In this document: positions 34,036 to 41,967 of the stretch, piece after piece
Numbering within the stretch: position 1 is the first letter of the stretch
How the letters are laid out: each line of letters opens with the position of its first letter
Assembly: GCA_963771015.1 (NCBI GenBank)
Contig: CAVYRN010000009.1
Location: 62,001 to 126,000, forward strand
DNA: 64,000 nucleotides
Reading direction: 5' to 3'
Origin: CAVSJJ01 sp963771015
Lineage (GTDB): Bacteria > Actinomycetota > Actinomycetes > Actinomycetales > Dermatophilaceae
Program-made: the position numbers and the translations under genes
The notes under the pieces: generated by a model
What the model saw: the letters and a program-made list of their open reading frames with translations, nothing else
Databases searched by the model: none
What the model was told of the DNA's origin: nothing

Positions 34036-35241
34036 ATGACCTCGCAGCCGGCGGCCCCGCACCCCGCCACCGAGCCGACCCCCCCGTCGGGCTCGGTGCC
34101 CGCGGGCGCCTCCGCGTGGGTGGGCATCGACCTCGACGCGATCACGGACAACGTCCGCGAGCTCGCGCACCGGGCCGGGGCGGCCGACGTCATGGCGGTC
34201 GTCAAGGCCGACGCCTACGGCCACGGGATCGTGCCGGCCGCCCTCGCCGCACAGCGCGGCGGCGCCCGGTGGCTCGGCGTCGCCCAGCTCGCCGAGGCGC
34301 TGGAGCTGCGTGCCGCAGGGGTCCGGGGCCGCATCCTCACCTGGATCTACCCTCCGGGCGGCGACGTCGGGGGAGCGCTCGACGCCGACATCGACGTCAC
34401 CGTCGGTTCGTTGTGGAGCCTGGAGGCCGTCCTCGCCGCGGCCCGCGAGCGTGGCCGCCCGGCCCGCGTCCAGCTCAAGGTCGACACCGGGCTCGCCCGG
34501 GGAGGGGCGCTCGGCCCGGCCTGGGACGACCTCGTCGTCGCCGCGGCGCGGGCCGTCGCGGAGGGGGCCGTCGAGATCACCGGCACGTGGTCGCACTTCG
34601 CGTGGGCCGATGCGCCGCAACACCCGACGGTGCGAGCCCAGCAGGAGCGCTACGTCGAGGCGGTCGCCGCCCTGACGCGGGCCGGCCTGGACCCGGGCCT
34701 TCGCCACCTCGCCAACTCCGCCGCCACCCTGACCAACCCGTCCGCACACTTCGACCTCGTCCGTCCCGGCCTGGCCGTCTACGGGCTCTCGCCGGTGCCC
34801 GACCTCGGCACGCCGGAGGACTTCGGGCTGCGTGAGGCCATGCGGGTGACGGCCCGGCTCACCCACGTCAAGGACTGCCCGTCCGGCCAGGGCGTCAGCT
34901 ACGGCCACGAGTACGTCGCCCCGGCCGACACCGTCCTGGGCCTGGTCCCGATGGGGTACGCCGACGGCATACCGCGCGCCGCGGGCATGGTCGGCCCGGT
35001 CCAGGTCGGCGGGCGCCGCTACACCGTCGCGGGCCGGGTGTGCATGGACCAGTTCATGCTCGACCTCGGTGCCGGGTTCGCCGGCGCACCGGGCGACGAG
35101 GTCGTCGTCCTCGGCCGCGGGGCCGACGGGGAGCCCACCGCGCAGGACTGGGCCGCCGCCACCGGGACGATCAACTACGAGATCGTCACGCGGATGGGCA
35201 ACCGGCTGCCGCGGGTCCATGTCGGCGGTGACGTCCGGTGA
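34036..35241 (+). CDS. alr: alanine racemase
   Basis: A 401-residue PLP enzyme giving D-alanine for peptidoglycan. The PLP lysine is Lys57 in VVKADAYGHG; the C-terminal CMDQFMLDLG and the catalytic-tyrosine block GQGVSYGHEY are present. A proline-rich N-tail of about 25 residues precedes the barrel. The next gene starts inside its stop (GTGA), so alr leads the hydrolase and t6A operon, as in M. tuberculosis (Rv3423c-Rv3419c). Confidence 0.95.
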   Translation: MTSQPAAPHPATEPTPPSGSVPAGASAWVGIDLDAITDNVRELAHRAGAADVMAVVKADAYGHGIVPAALAAQRGGARWLGVAQLAEALELRAAGVRGRILTWIYPPGGDVGGALDADIDVTVGSLWSLEAVLAAARERGRPARVQLKVDTGLARGGALGPAWDDLVVAAARAVAEGAVEITGTWSHFAWADAPQHPTVRAQQERYVEAVAALTRAGLDPGLRHLANSAATLTNPSAHFDLVRPGLAVYGLSPVPDLGTPEDFGLREAMRVTARLTHVKDCPSGQGVSYGHEYVAPADTVLGLVPMGYADGIPRAAGMVGPVQVGGRRYTVAGRVCMDQFMLDLGAGFAGAPGDEVVVLGRGADGEPTAQDWAAATGTINYEIVTRMGNRLPRVHVGGDVR

Positions 35242-36302
35242 CGACGGCGACCGAGGGCGGTTACACCCATGCGGCCGACACCGAGCTGAGTGTCGTCACC
35301 GAGGACGGTATCGCGCTCCACGTCGAGGTCGACGAGGGCTCGGTGGCCGCGAACGCGAGGCGGCGTCGGTCGGACCCGCCCCGGCCGACCGTCGTCCTCT
35401 CGCACGGCTACACCCTCAGCCTGCGCAGCTGGGTCCTCCAGCGGCGCGCCCTCGTCAACGCCGGGTACCGGGTCGTCCTGTGGGACCAGCGCAGCCACGG
35501 CCGCTCCGACGTCGCTCCCGCCGAGTCGTGCACCGTCGACCGGATCGGTGCCGACCTCGCCGCCGTCATCGCCCGCACCTGCCCGGACGGCCCGGTCGTC
35601 CTCGTCGGGCACTCGATGGGCGGGATGACGATGATGTCGCTGGCCGGGCAGCACCCGGACCTCATCCGTTCCCGCGTCCTCGCGGCGGCCTTCGTCGCGA
35701 CGAGCGCCGGCGGACGCGGGATGACCACCCTCGGCTTCGGCCCCCTCCTCGGGCGAGCCATCGGCCGGGTCGGCCCGGGCGTGCTCACCCGGTTGGGTCG
35801 GCACCAGGGGTGGCTGGACCGGTTCCGCCGGGTGGGCCGCGACGTCGAGGAGGTCGTCGTCGGGCGCTACTCGTTCGACTCCCAGGTGAGCGACGACCTC
35901 GTCCGGTTCGTCGGCGACATGATCTTCGGGACGCCCCTGGAGGTCATGGCCGCCTTCATGCCGCACATCGACCGGCTCGACGAGCTCGAGCACCTCGACG
36001 CCTTCCAGGGCATCGAGGTCCTCGTCATGAACGGCGAGGGCGACATGCTCACCCCGCCGTCGCACAGCGAGGACATCGTCCGGCGCATCCCCGGTGCCGA
36101 GCACGTCGTCGTCGAGCACGCCGGACACCTCATCATGCTCGAGCACCCCGAGCTCGTCACCCAGCAGCTCCTCATGCTCATCGACCGGGCCGAGCGGGCC
36201 CACGCCGAGGGCATCGCCATGACCCGCAAGCCGCGGGTCCGCCGGATGATCACCGAGCTGGCGCCCCGCCGCCGCTCGTCCCGGAGCCGGTCCGCCTCCT
36301 GA
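35238..36302 (+). CDS. alpha/beta hydrolase
   Basis: A 354-residue hydrolase. The nucleophile elbow is GHSMGG, the oxyanion block is LSHGYTLSLRSWVLQRRALVNAGYRVVLWDQRSHGRSD, and the catalytic acid and histidine lie in NGEGDMLTPPSHSEDI and VEHAGHLIMLEHPELV. The C-tail is basic (TRKPRVRRMITELAPRRRSSRS). It overlaps alr by 4 nt and precedes tsaE by 8 nt. A hydrolase sits at the same place in other actinobacteria; its substrate is unknown. Confidence 0.87.
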   Translation: MTTATEGGYTHAADTELSVVTEDGIALHVEVDEGSVAANARRRRSDPPRPTVVLSHGYTLSLRSWVLQRRALVNAGYRVVLWDQRSHGRSDVAPAESCTVDRIGADLAAVIARTCPDGPVVLVGHSMGGMTMMSLAGQHPDLIRSRVLAAAFVATSAGGRGMTTLGFGPLLGRAIGRVGPGVLTRLGRHQGWLDRFRRVGRDVEEVVVGRYSFDSQVSDDLVRFVGDMIFGTPLEVMAAFMPHIDRLDELEHLDAFQGIEVLVMNGEGDMLTPPSHSEDIVRRIPGAEHVVVEHAGHLIMLEHPELVTQQLLMLIDRAERAHAEGIAMTRKPRVRRMITELAPRRRSSRSRSAS

Positions 36303-36310
36303 GCCCACCG

Positions 36311-36802
36311 ATGACCACTGCCACCGAACCACTGCGACTGCCGCACGCCGACGACACGCGTGCCGCGGGGCGGGCCCTCGGCGGCCTCGTCCGGGCGGGC
36401 GACCTCGTCGTCCTCACCGGCGGCCTCGGCGCGGGCAAGACGACGCTGACCCAGGGCATCGCCGACGGGCTCGGGGTTCGTGGACCCATCACGTCGCCGA
36501 CCTTCGTCATCGCCCGGGTCCACCCCTCGCTCGTCGGCGGCCCCGCGCTCGTCCACGTCGATGCGTACCGGCTCGGCGGCCTCGACGAGCTCGACGAGCT
36601 CGACCTCGACACCACCCTCGAGGGCAGCGTCACCGTCGTCGAGTGGGGCCATGGCCTGGCCGAAGGGCTCACCGACGACCGCATCGAGGTCGTCCTCGTC
36701 GCCGACGAGAACACCGAGTCCCGTACCCTCACCGTGGCCACCCACGGGGCGCGGTGGTCCGGTGTCGACGTCGCCGAGACCCTGCGGAGGACCCTGCGAT
36801 GA
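36311..36802 (+). CDS. tsaE: tRNA t6A synthesis ATPase TsaE
   Basis: A 163-residue P-loop ATPase needed for N6-threonylcarbamoyladenosine at tRNA position 37; it works with TsaB-TsaD. Walker A is GGLGAGKTTLTQG and the second block is TSPTFVIARVHP...HVDAYRL. The ATG at 36311 follows the hydrolase stop after 8 nt, and its TGA overlaps the tsaB ATG. Confidence 0.93.
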   Translation: MTTATEPLRLPHADDTRAAGRALGGLVRAGDLVVLTGGLGAGKTTLTQGIADGLGVRGPITSPTFVIARVHPSLVGGPALVHVDAYRLGGLDELDELDLDTTLEGSVTVVEWGHGLAEGLTDDRIEVVLVADENTESRTLTVATHGARWSGVDVAETLRRTLR

Positions 36803-37458
36803 GCCTGCTCCTCGGGATCGACACCGCGACGTCGGCCATCGCCGTGGCGCTCCACGACGGCGTCGAGGTCATCGCGTCGGCCGCCCGCGAGGACCCCCGC
36901 GGCCACACCGAGCACCTCGCCCCGCTCATCGACGCGCTGCTGCGCGACTCCGGCCGGGCCCCGCGTGACCTCACCGCCATCGCCGTCGGAACCGGGCCGG
37001 GCCCGTTCACCGGCCTGCGCGTCGGCCTGGTCACCGCCGTGACGCTGGGGCATGTCCTCGGCATCCCGGTCCATGGGGTGTGCAGCCTCGACGCGATGGC
37101 GCAGGACGCCGCACCGCTGGCCGGAGGCGAGCTCGTCGTCGCGACCGACGCCCGCCGCCGTGAGGTCTACTGGGCGAGGTATGCCGTCCGCGACGGCCGC
37201 GCGGTGCGGCTCAGCGACCCCGCGGTGTCCCGGCCGGCGGACGTCGCCGAGGAGGTCCGGAGCCTGCCGACGGCCGGCCGCGGCCCGCTGCTCTACCCCG
37301 AGCTGTACCCCCATCCGGTCGGACCGCTCGACGTCGACGGCGGCGCGCTGGTCCGGCTGGCCGCGCGACGGGTCGCGGCCGGCGAGCCGATGGCGGTCGA
37401 GCCGCTGTACCTCCGCCGGCCCGACGCGCTGACGACCGCCGAGCGAGCGACCCGATGA
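36799..37458 (+). CDS. tsaB: tRNA t6A synthesis protein TsaB
   Basis: A 219-residue ASKHA-fold partner that dimerises with TsaD. The N-terminal LLGIDTATSAIAVALHDG and the AVGTGPGPFTGLRVGLVTA block identify it. It overlaps tsaE by 4 nt and rimI by 4 nt. It also resembles a truncated TsaD, as expected. Confidence 0.93.
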   Translation: MSLLLGIDTATSAIAVALHDGVEVIASAAREDPRGHTEHLAPLIDALLRDSGRAPRDLTAIAVGTGPGPFTGLRVGLVTAVTLGHVLGIPVHGVCSLDAMAQDAAPLAGGELVVATDARRREVYWARYAVRDGRAVRLSDPAVSRPADVAEEVRSLPTAGRGPLLYPELYPHPVGPLDVDGGALVRLAARRVAAGEPMAVEPLYLRRPDALTTAERATR

Positions 37459-37970
37459 CGGCTCCGTCGCCGGCGGCGCTCTCGGACCCCGCCGGGATCG
37501 TCCTGCGGGAGCTCTCCTGGAGCGACATCCCGGCGCTCGCGGCGCTGGAGACCGCCCTGTTCGCCCACGATGCATGGCCCGAGCCGACGTGGTGGGCCGA
37601 GCTGGCCCGGCGTCCGCGACGCGACTACGTCGTCGCCGACGCCGGTGGGCCGGTCCTCGGGTACGCGGGCCTCGACCATGGCGGCGAGGTCGCCGATGTC
37701 ATGACGATCGCCGTGGCCCCGACGGCCCGGGGGCGTGGCCTCGGCGCCCGGCTCCTCGCCGAGCTGGATCATCGGGCGCGGGCCCACGGCGCGGCATACC
37801 TCGTCCTCGAGGTCCGCGCCGACAACGCGCCCGCTCGGTCCCTCTACGAGCGGGCCGGCTTCGTCGAGCTGACCGTCCGGCGCCGCTACTACCAGCCGGG
37901 CGACGTCGACGCCGTCGTCATGCGCAAGACCCTCGTCGACCCGGCCGACCCGGAGGAGTCCCACCCGTGA
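37455..37970 (+). CDS. rimI: GNAT N-acetyltransferase, RimI-type (ribosomal protein alanine acetyltransferase)
   Basis: A 171-residue GNAT protein. The acetyl-CoA loop is VAPTARGRGLGARLL, and the RADNAPARSLYERAGFVELTVRRRYYQPGDVDAVVMRK C-terminus is RimI-like. It lies between tsaB and tsaD, overlapping each by 4 nt, a position in which RimI is widely found. RimI acetylates the N-terminus of ribosomal protein S18 and others. Confidence 0.9.
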   Translation: MTAPSPAALSDPAGIVLRELSWSDIPALAALETALFAHDAWPEPTWWAELARRPRRDYVVADAGGPVLGYAGLDHGGEVADVMTIAVAPTARGRGLGARLLAELDHRARAHGAAYLVLEVRADNAPARSLYERAGFVELTVRRRYYQPGDVDAVVMRKTLVDPADPEESHP

Positions 37971-39016
37971 CTGAGAGCAGCGCGCCGCTCGTCCTCGGCA
38001 TCGAGACCTCGTGCGACGAGACCGGTGTGGGGATCGTCCGCGGCGAGACCCTCCTCGTCGACGCCATCGCGAGCAGCGTCGACGAGCATGCCCGCTTCGG
38101 GGGGGTCGTCCCCGAGGTCGCCAGCCGGGCGCACCTCGAGGCGATGGTGCCCACGCTGGAGCGGGCCTGCGAGCAGGCGGGGGTCCGGCTTGCCGACATC
38201 GACGCCGTCGCCGTCACCGCCGGCCCGGGGCTCGCCGGAACCCTCATGGTCGGTGTCGCCTCGGCCAAGGCCGTCGCCCTGGGCCTCGGCGTGCCGCTCT
38301 TCGGGGTCAACCACCTCGCCGCGCATGTTGCCGTCGACGTCGTCGAGCACGGTCCGCTGCCGGAGCCGACGATGGCGCTGCTCGTGTCCGGTGGGCACTC
38401 CTCGCTGCTCCTCGTCCCCGACGTCACCGGCGACGTCCGCAGCCTCGGGTCGACGATCGACGACGCCGCCGGCGAGGCCTTCGACAAGGTGGCCCGGGTC
38501 CTCGGGCTGCCGTTCCCCGGCGGCCCGCATATCGACCGGGTCGCCCGCGACGGCTCGGTCGAGATCGACTTCCCCCGCGGGCTCACCTCAGGCCGGGACA
38601 TGGACCGGCACCGCTTCGACTTCTCCTTCTCCGGCCTCAAGACGGCGGTCGCCCGCTGGGTCGCCGCCCGCGAGGCGGCGGGGGAACCGGTTCCGGTGGC
38701 CGACGTCGCCGCGAGCTTCCAGGAGGCGGTCGTCGACGTCCTCACCCGCAAGGCCGTCCTCGCCTGCCGCGAGAACGGTGTGGGCCACCTCCAGATCGGT
38801 GGGGGGGTCGCGGCGAACTCCCGGCTCCGGGCCATGGCGGCCCAGCGCTGCGAGGCCGCGGGGATCGAGCTCCGGGTGCCGCGCCCCGCTCTCTGCACGG
38901 ACAACGGGGCGATGGTCGCCGCGCTCGGCGCCCAGATGGTCCTGCGCGGACGTCACCCATCGAGCCTGGACCTGCCGGCCGACTCCTCGATGCCGGTCAC
39001 CGAGGTCCTCGCCTGA
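37967..39016 (+). CDS. tsaD: tRNA N6-adenosine threonylcarbamoyltransferase TsaD
   Basis: A 349-residue metal-dependent enzyme that puts threonylcarbamoyl on A37 of ANN-reading tRNAs. It shows GIETSCDETGVGIV, the ASRAHLE block, the metal-binding VNHLAAHVAV and the nucleotide-binding IGGGVAANSRLR. The GTG at 37967 has GGAGGAG about 9 nt upstream and overlaps rimI. It closes the tsaE-tsaB-rimI-tsaD operon. Confidence 0.95.
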   Translation: MTESSAPLVLGIETSCDETGVGIVRGETLLVDAIASSVDEHARFGGVVPEVASRAHLEAMVPTLERACEQAGVRLADIDAVAVTAGPGLAGTLMVGVASAKAVALGLGVPLFGVNHLAAHVAVDVVEHGPLPEPTMALLVSGGHSSLLLVPDVTGDVRSLGSTIDDAAGEAFDKVARVLGLPFPGGPHIDRVARDGSVEIDFPRGLTSGRDMDRHRFDFSFSGLKTAVARWVAAREAAGEPVPVADVAASFQEAVVDVLTRKAVLACRENGVGHLQIGGGVAANSRLRAMAAQRCEAAGIELRVPRPALCTDNGAMVAALGAQMVLRGRHPSSLDLPADSSMPVTEVLA

Positions 39017-39025
39017 CCCCCGCGG

Positions 39026-40348
39026 TCAGGACCCCCGACAGGCGACCAGGCCCATCTGCACCTTGAGGGTGACGACCCGCTCGACCGACCGGGCGAGGGC
39101 GGCGGCGAACGCCGGAGCCGCGGCGGCGTGCTCGAGCAGCGCGGCGACGACGGTGCGCGCCTCGCCGGATCGGGAGATGAGTGCGATGTCGCCGCCGGCC
39201 TCGACGAACCGCACCGCACGGTCCTGGACCCGAACCGCCGCGAGCGCGCGGGCGTCGAGGTCGTCGGAGATGACGACGCCGGCATACCCGATCCGTCCGC
39301 GCAGCAGCCCGCCGATGATCGGGGCGGAGAAGACGGCGGGGTTGGCCGGGTCCAGGCTCGGGTAGCGAGCGAGCGACACCATGACCAGGCGGGTGCCGGC
39401 CGCGATGCCGCTCTCGAAGGGGACGAGGAACGGGTCGGCGGGACCGGTGACGGGGTCGGTGATGCCCGTGGCGCTCGTGTCGGTGTTCTCCCGGACGCGG
39501 CCCAGGCCGGGGAAGTGCTTGACGGTCGGTTCGACACCGCCGTCGTGGAGGCCCTGGACGAGTGCCGCGACGTGCTCGGCCACGGACCGTGGGTCGCTGC
39601 CGAGCTGGCGGTGGTAGTGGCCGAGGGGGGCGTTGTGCGCCCCGGGCGGCACCGTTCCGGCGACCGGGGCGAGGTCGACGTTGACGCCGGCGGCGGCGAG
39701 CTGGGTGGCCCAGGTGTCGGCGCGGGCCTCGAGCGTCGGCGCCGCGAGCCGGCCCTGCGCGGTGGCACTCGGGATGCGGCTGAACCCGCTCCCGTCGATC
39801 CGCTGGACGGCGCCGCCCTCCTGGTCGGCGGCGATGAGCAGGGGTATGCCGCCGGTGGCGGCCGGCGTGGCCAGGCTCTGGAGGTGGTCCGAGACGTGAC
39901 GGACGGCGGTCGCGCCGTGCCAGCCACCGAGGTAGACGACACCGCCGACGTGCTGGGCGGCGACGGTGGCATCGAGGGCGGCGGGGTCGGCCGAGGAGGG
40001 CAGCCCGACCATGACGAGCTGACCGGCCCGCTGGGCCGGGGACAGCCGGTCGACCGCGGTACGGGCGCAGGCGAGCGCGGCGTCGCCGACCGTCGACGTC
40101 ATCGAGCCGCGGGTGGGTGGGGCCGACGACGCGGCGGTGCTGCTCGGCCGCGGGCCCGTCGGTGGGGTCGTCGCCGGGGTCGTGGGTGGGCCCGTCGGGG
40201 GGGTCGTCGGCGGGGCGGTCGGTGGGGGTGACCCCGGGGGGGAGCACGCGGAGAGGAGCCCGAGGAGCCCGCAGAGGAGCGCGGCCAGCGCGGCGGTGCC
40301 CCACGCCGGGTGGCGGCGGGGGACGCGGTGGGCGCGGGCGAGAGTCAC
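39026..40348 (-). CDS. glycoside hydrolase family 3 lipoprotein, NagZ-like
   Basis: A 440-residue exported protein. The N-terminus has a basic stretch, a hydrophobic helix and the lipobox LSAC (about residues 33-36), followed by a Pro/Thr linker (about 40-72) and a GH3 barrel. The NagZ-type block KHFPGLGRVRENTDTSATGI and the downstream VISDDLDARAL are present. NagZ relatives cut N-acetylglucosamine from muropeptides; outside the cell this one would act on the wall. The GTG at 40348 is preferred over an ATG at 40456, which would place coding sequence over the TGACGTC repeats. It converges on tsaD. Confidence 0.85.
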   Translation of the reverse strand: MTLARAHRVPRRHPAWGTAALAALLCGLLGLLSACSPPGSPPPTAPPTTPPTGPPTTPATTPPTGPRPSSTAASSAPPTRGSMTSTVGDAALACARTAVDRLSPAQRAGQLVMVGLPSSADPAALDATVAAQHVGGVVYLGGWHGATAVRHVSDHLQSLATPAATGGIPLLIAADQEGGAVQRIDGSGFSRIPSATAQGRLAAPTLEARADTWATQLAAAGVNVDLAPVAGTVPPGAHNAPLGHYHRQLGSDPRSVAEHVAALVQGLHDGGVEPTVKHFPGLGRVRENTDTSATGITDPVTGPADPFLVPFESGIAAGTRLVMVSLARYPSLDPANPAVFSAPIIGGLLRGRIGYAGVVISDDLDARALAAVRVQDRAVRFVEAGGDIALISRSGEARTVVAALLEHAAAAPAFAAALARSVERVVTLKVQMGLVACRGS

Positions 40349-40445
40349 TGCCGTCGACGGTATCCGCCGGGCCCTCCTCGGAGTCAACCCCGCGTGGACC
40401 CCGGGAGGGGCCGCAGGACGGGTCGGGGCGTCGGCTCGAGACGGA

Positions 40446-40496
40446 TGACGTCGCATGTGATGCCTACATGACGTCGCAGGGGATTGCAGTGACGTC
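40446..40496. promoter_or_regulatory. three spaced TGACGTC repeats, likely operator
   Basis: TGACGTC occurs at 40446-40452, 40469-40475 and 40490-40496, spaced 23 and 21 nt (about two helical turns). They end 23 nt before the ribbon-helix-helix gene and sit between it and the divergent NagZ-like gene. Autoregulation by the RHH protein is the simple guess. Confidence 0.6.
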
Positions 40497-40506
40497 AAAA
40501 TGGTGT

Positions 40507-40512
40507 CATAGT
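40507..40512 (+). promoter_or_regulatory. candidate -10 element for the RHH gene
   Basis: CATAGT lies 7 nt before the ATG at 40520, just after the last TGACGTC copy, so a protein bound there would block it. Confidence 0.4.
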
Positions 40513-40519
40513 TGGCGGC

Positions 40520-41077
40520 ATGGACATCACCCCGTACATCGACCAGCTCCGTGCCGAGCTCGTCGCGGTCGCCGAGGCGGGCGGCCCCGAGGCGAAGGCA
40601 GCCGCCGAGCGGCTCACGATGGCGCTCGACCCGGCGACCCGGATGGCAATGCTCGAGCTGCTGTCCGAGGCCGCGGCCGAGGTCAGCACGCTCATCCCCA
40701 GCGGCTCCATCGACGTGCGGCTGCGCGGCCGCGAGGCCGAGTTCGTCGTCGACGTCCCGCCGCCCCCTCCGGCGGAGGAGACGGCCCCCGGCCAGGCCGC
40801 CGCGGCCGACGAGGACGATGGCGAGGACGGTGGTGACGTCGTCCGGATCACCCTCCGGCTGCCGGAGTCGGTGAAGACCAGGGCCGAGGAGCTCGCCGCC
40901 CGCAGCGGGCGCTCGCTCAACGCGTGGATCGTCACCGCGCTCAAGACCGCGACCCGGGAGCGGGGGGCGACCCTCGAGGTCGACCTCGGTTCGCTCGTCT
41001 CCGGCGACAGCTGGCCCTTCGGCGCCCGGGGTGGCCCGGGCAGGCGCTCGTCGAAACGGATGAGCGGCTGGGTGTAG
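40520..41077 (+). CDS. HicB/CopG-like ribbon-helix-helix protein
   Basis: A 185-residue protein. The first 75 residues are a helical domain (MDITPYIDQLRAELVAVAEAGGPEAKAAAERLTMALDP), then a proline/acidic linker (about 78-105), then a ribbon-helix-helix DNA-binding motif (about 110-150: VVRITLRLPESVKTRAEELAARSGRSLNAWIVTALKTATRE) and a basic tail. Genes of this type are often labelled antitoxin, but no toxin-size gene is adjacent; a DUF4097 protein follows instead. It is better seen as a transcription factor for the DUF4097-MFS genes. Confidence 0.8.
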   Translation: MDITPYIDQLRAELVAVAEAGGPEAKAAAERLTMALDPATRMAMLELLSEAAAEVSTLIPSGSIDVRLRGREAEFVVDVPPPPPAEETAPGQAAAADEDDGEDGGDVVRITLRLPESVKTRAEELAARSGRSLNAWIVTALKTATRERGATLEVDLGSLVSGDSWPFGARGGPGRRSSKRMSGWV

Positions 41078-41192
41078 CACCACCGCCGGCGTCCCTCGCT
41101 CACCACCACGACGCCATCCGAGCGTCATCCGACCGTCATCGGCACGGGACGGCATACCGCCGCCCGTCGCTGTCAGGCACCCAGGAGGAGCC

Positions 41193-41954
41193 ATGCATCG
41201 CACGTTCACCACTCCCGACCCGGTCGACCTCGTCGTCGAGATCCAGGCCGGCGACGTCACCATCACGGCCACCGAGACGACCGAGACCGTCGTCTCGATC
41301 GGTGGCAGCGGCGCGGACCAGGTCCTCGTCGGGCAGAACGGTCGGACCGTGTCGGTCATCGGCCCCAAGCTCGAGGGTCTGCTTCGCCGCACGCCGAGCC
41401 TCGATGTCTCCGTCACGGTTCCGACGAGCAGCGACCTGACCCTCAAGGTCGGCTCGGCCGACGTTGCCGCGCGCGGGACGTTCGGCGCGGTCCAGGCCAG
41501 GTCGGGCTCCGGTGACATCTCGCTCGACCAGCTCACCGCGCCCTCACGCGCGGTCACCGGCTCCGGCGACCTGAGCATCAACCGGGCGGCCGCCCCCCTG
41601 GAGGCGACGTCCGGCTCGGGAGACGTCGGTGTGGGGGAGTGCGCCGAGGGGCTGCGGGTCAAGGTCGGCTCCGGCGAGATCGCGCTCGGCACCGCCGTCG
41701 GCGACATCGCGGCGACGACCGGGTCCGGCGACATCCGGATCCGCTCGCTCGGTGAGGGTGAGGCCAGGCTGCGGACCGGGTCGGGAGACGTGCGGGTCGG
41801 CGTCCCCGACGGCGTGCCGGTGTGGACCGACATCTCCGCCCAGGGCGGGGTCACCTCGACGCTGACCTCGCGAGGCGCGCCCGCCGACGGCGAGGCCTTC
41901 GTCGCCGTCCGCGCCCAGGTCGGCAGCGGCTCGATCCACCTCGAGCAGGTCTGA
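41193..41954 (+). CDS. DUF4097 beta-repeat protein
   Basis: A 253-residue all-beta protein made of short repeats centred on a GSGD/GSGE motif (seven seen: RSGSGDISL, VTGSGDLSI, TSGSGDVGV, KVGSGEIAL, TTGSGDIRI, RTGSGDVRV, QVGSGSIHL). That is the DUF4097 family, a probable beta-solenoid. No signal peptide or membrane helix is seen, so it should be cytoplasmic unless exported in another way. A 115-nt spacer with CGTCATC repeats precedes it. It is 13 nt before an MFS gene. Confidence 0.85.
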   Translation: MHRTFTTPDPVDLVVEIQAGDVTITATETTETVVSIGGSGADQVLVGQNGRTVSVIGPKLEGLLRRTPSLDVSVTVPTSSDLTLKVGSADVAARGTFGAVQARSGSGDISLDQLTAPSRAVTGSGDLSINRAAAPLEATSGSGDVGVGECAEGLRVKVGSGEIALGTAVGDIAATTGSGDIRIRSLGEGEARLRTGSGDVRVGVPDGVPVWTDISAQGGVTSTLTSRGAPADGEAFVAVRAQVGSGSIHLEQV

Positions 41955-41967
41955 GGGGGGGCGGGGA

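Noticed and set aside
40520..41077. HicA/HicB toxin-antitoxin pair
   Set aside because: Only the RHH part is present. No small HicA-like toxin lies on either side, and a DUF4097 gene follows instead.
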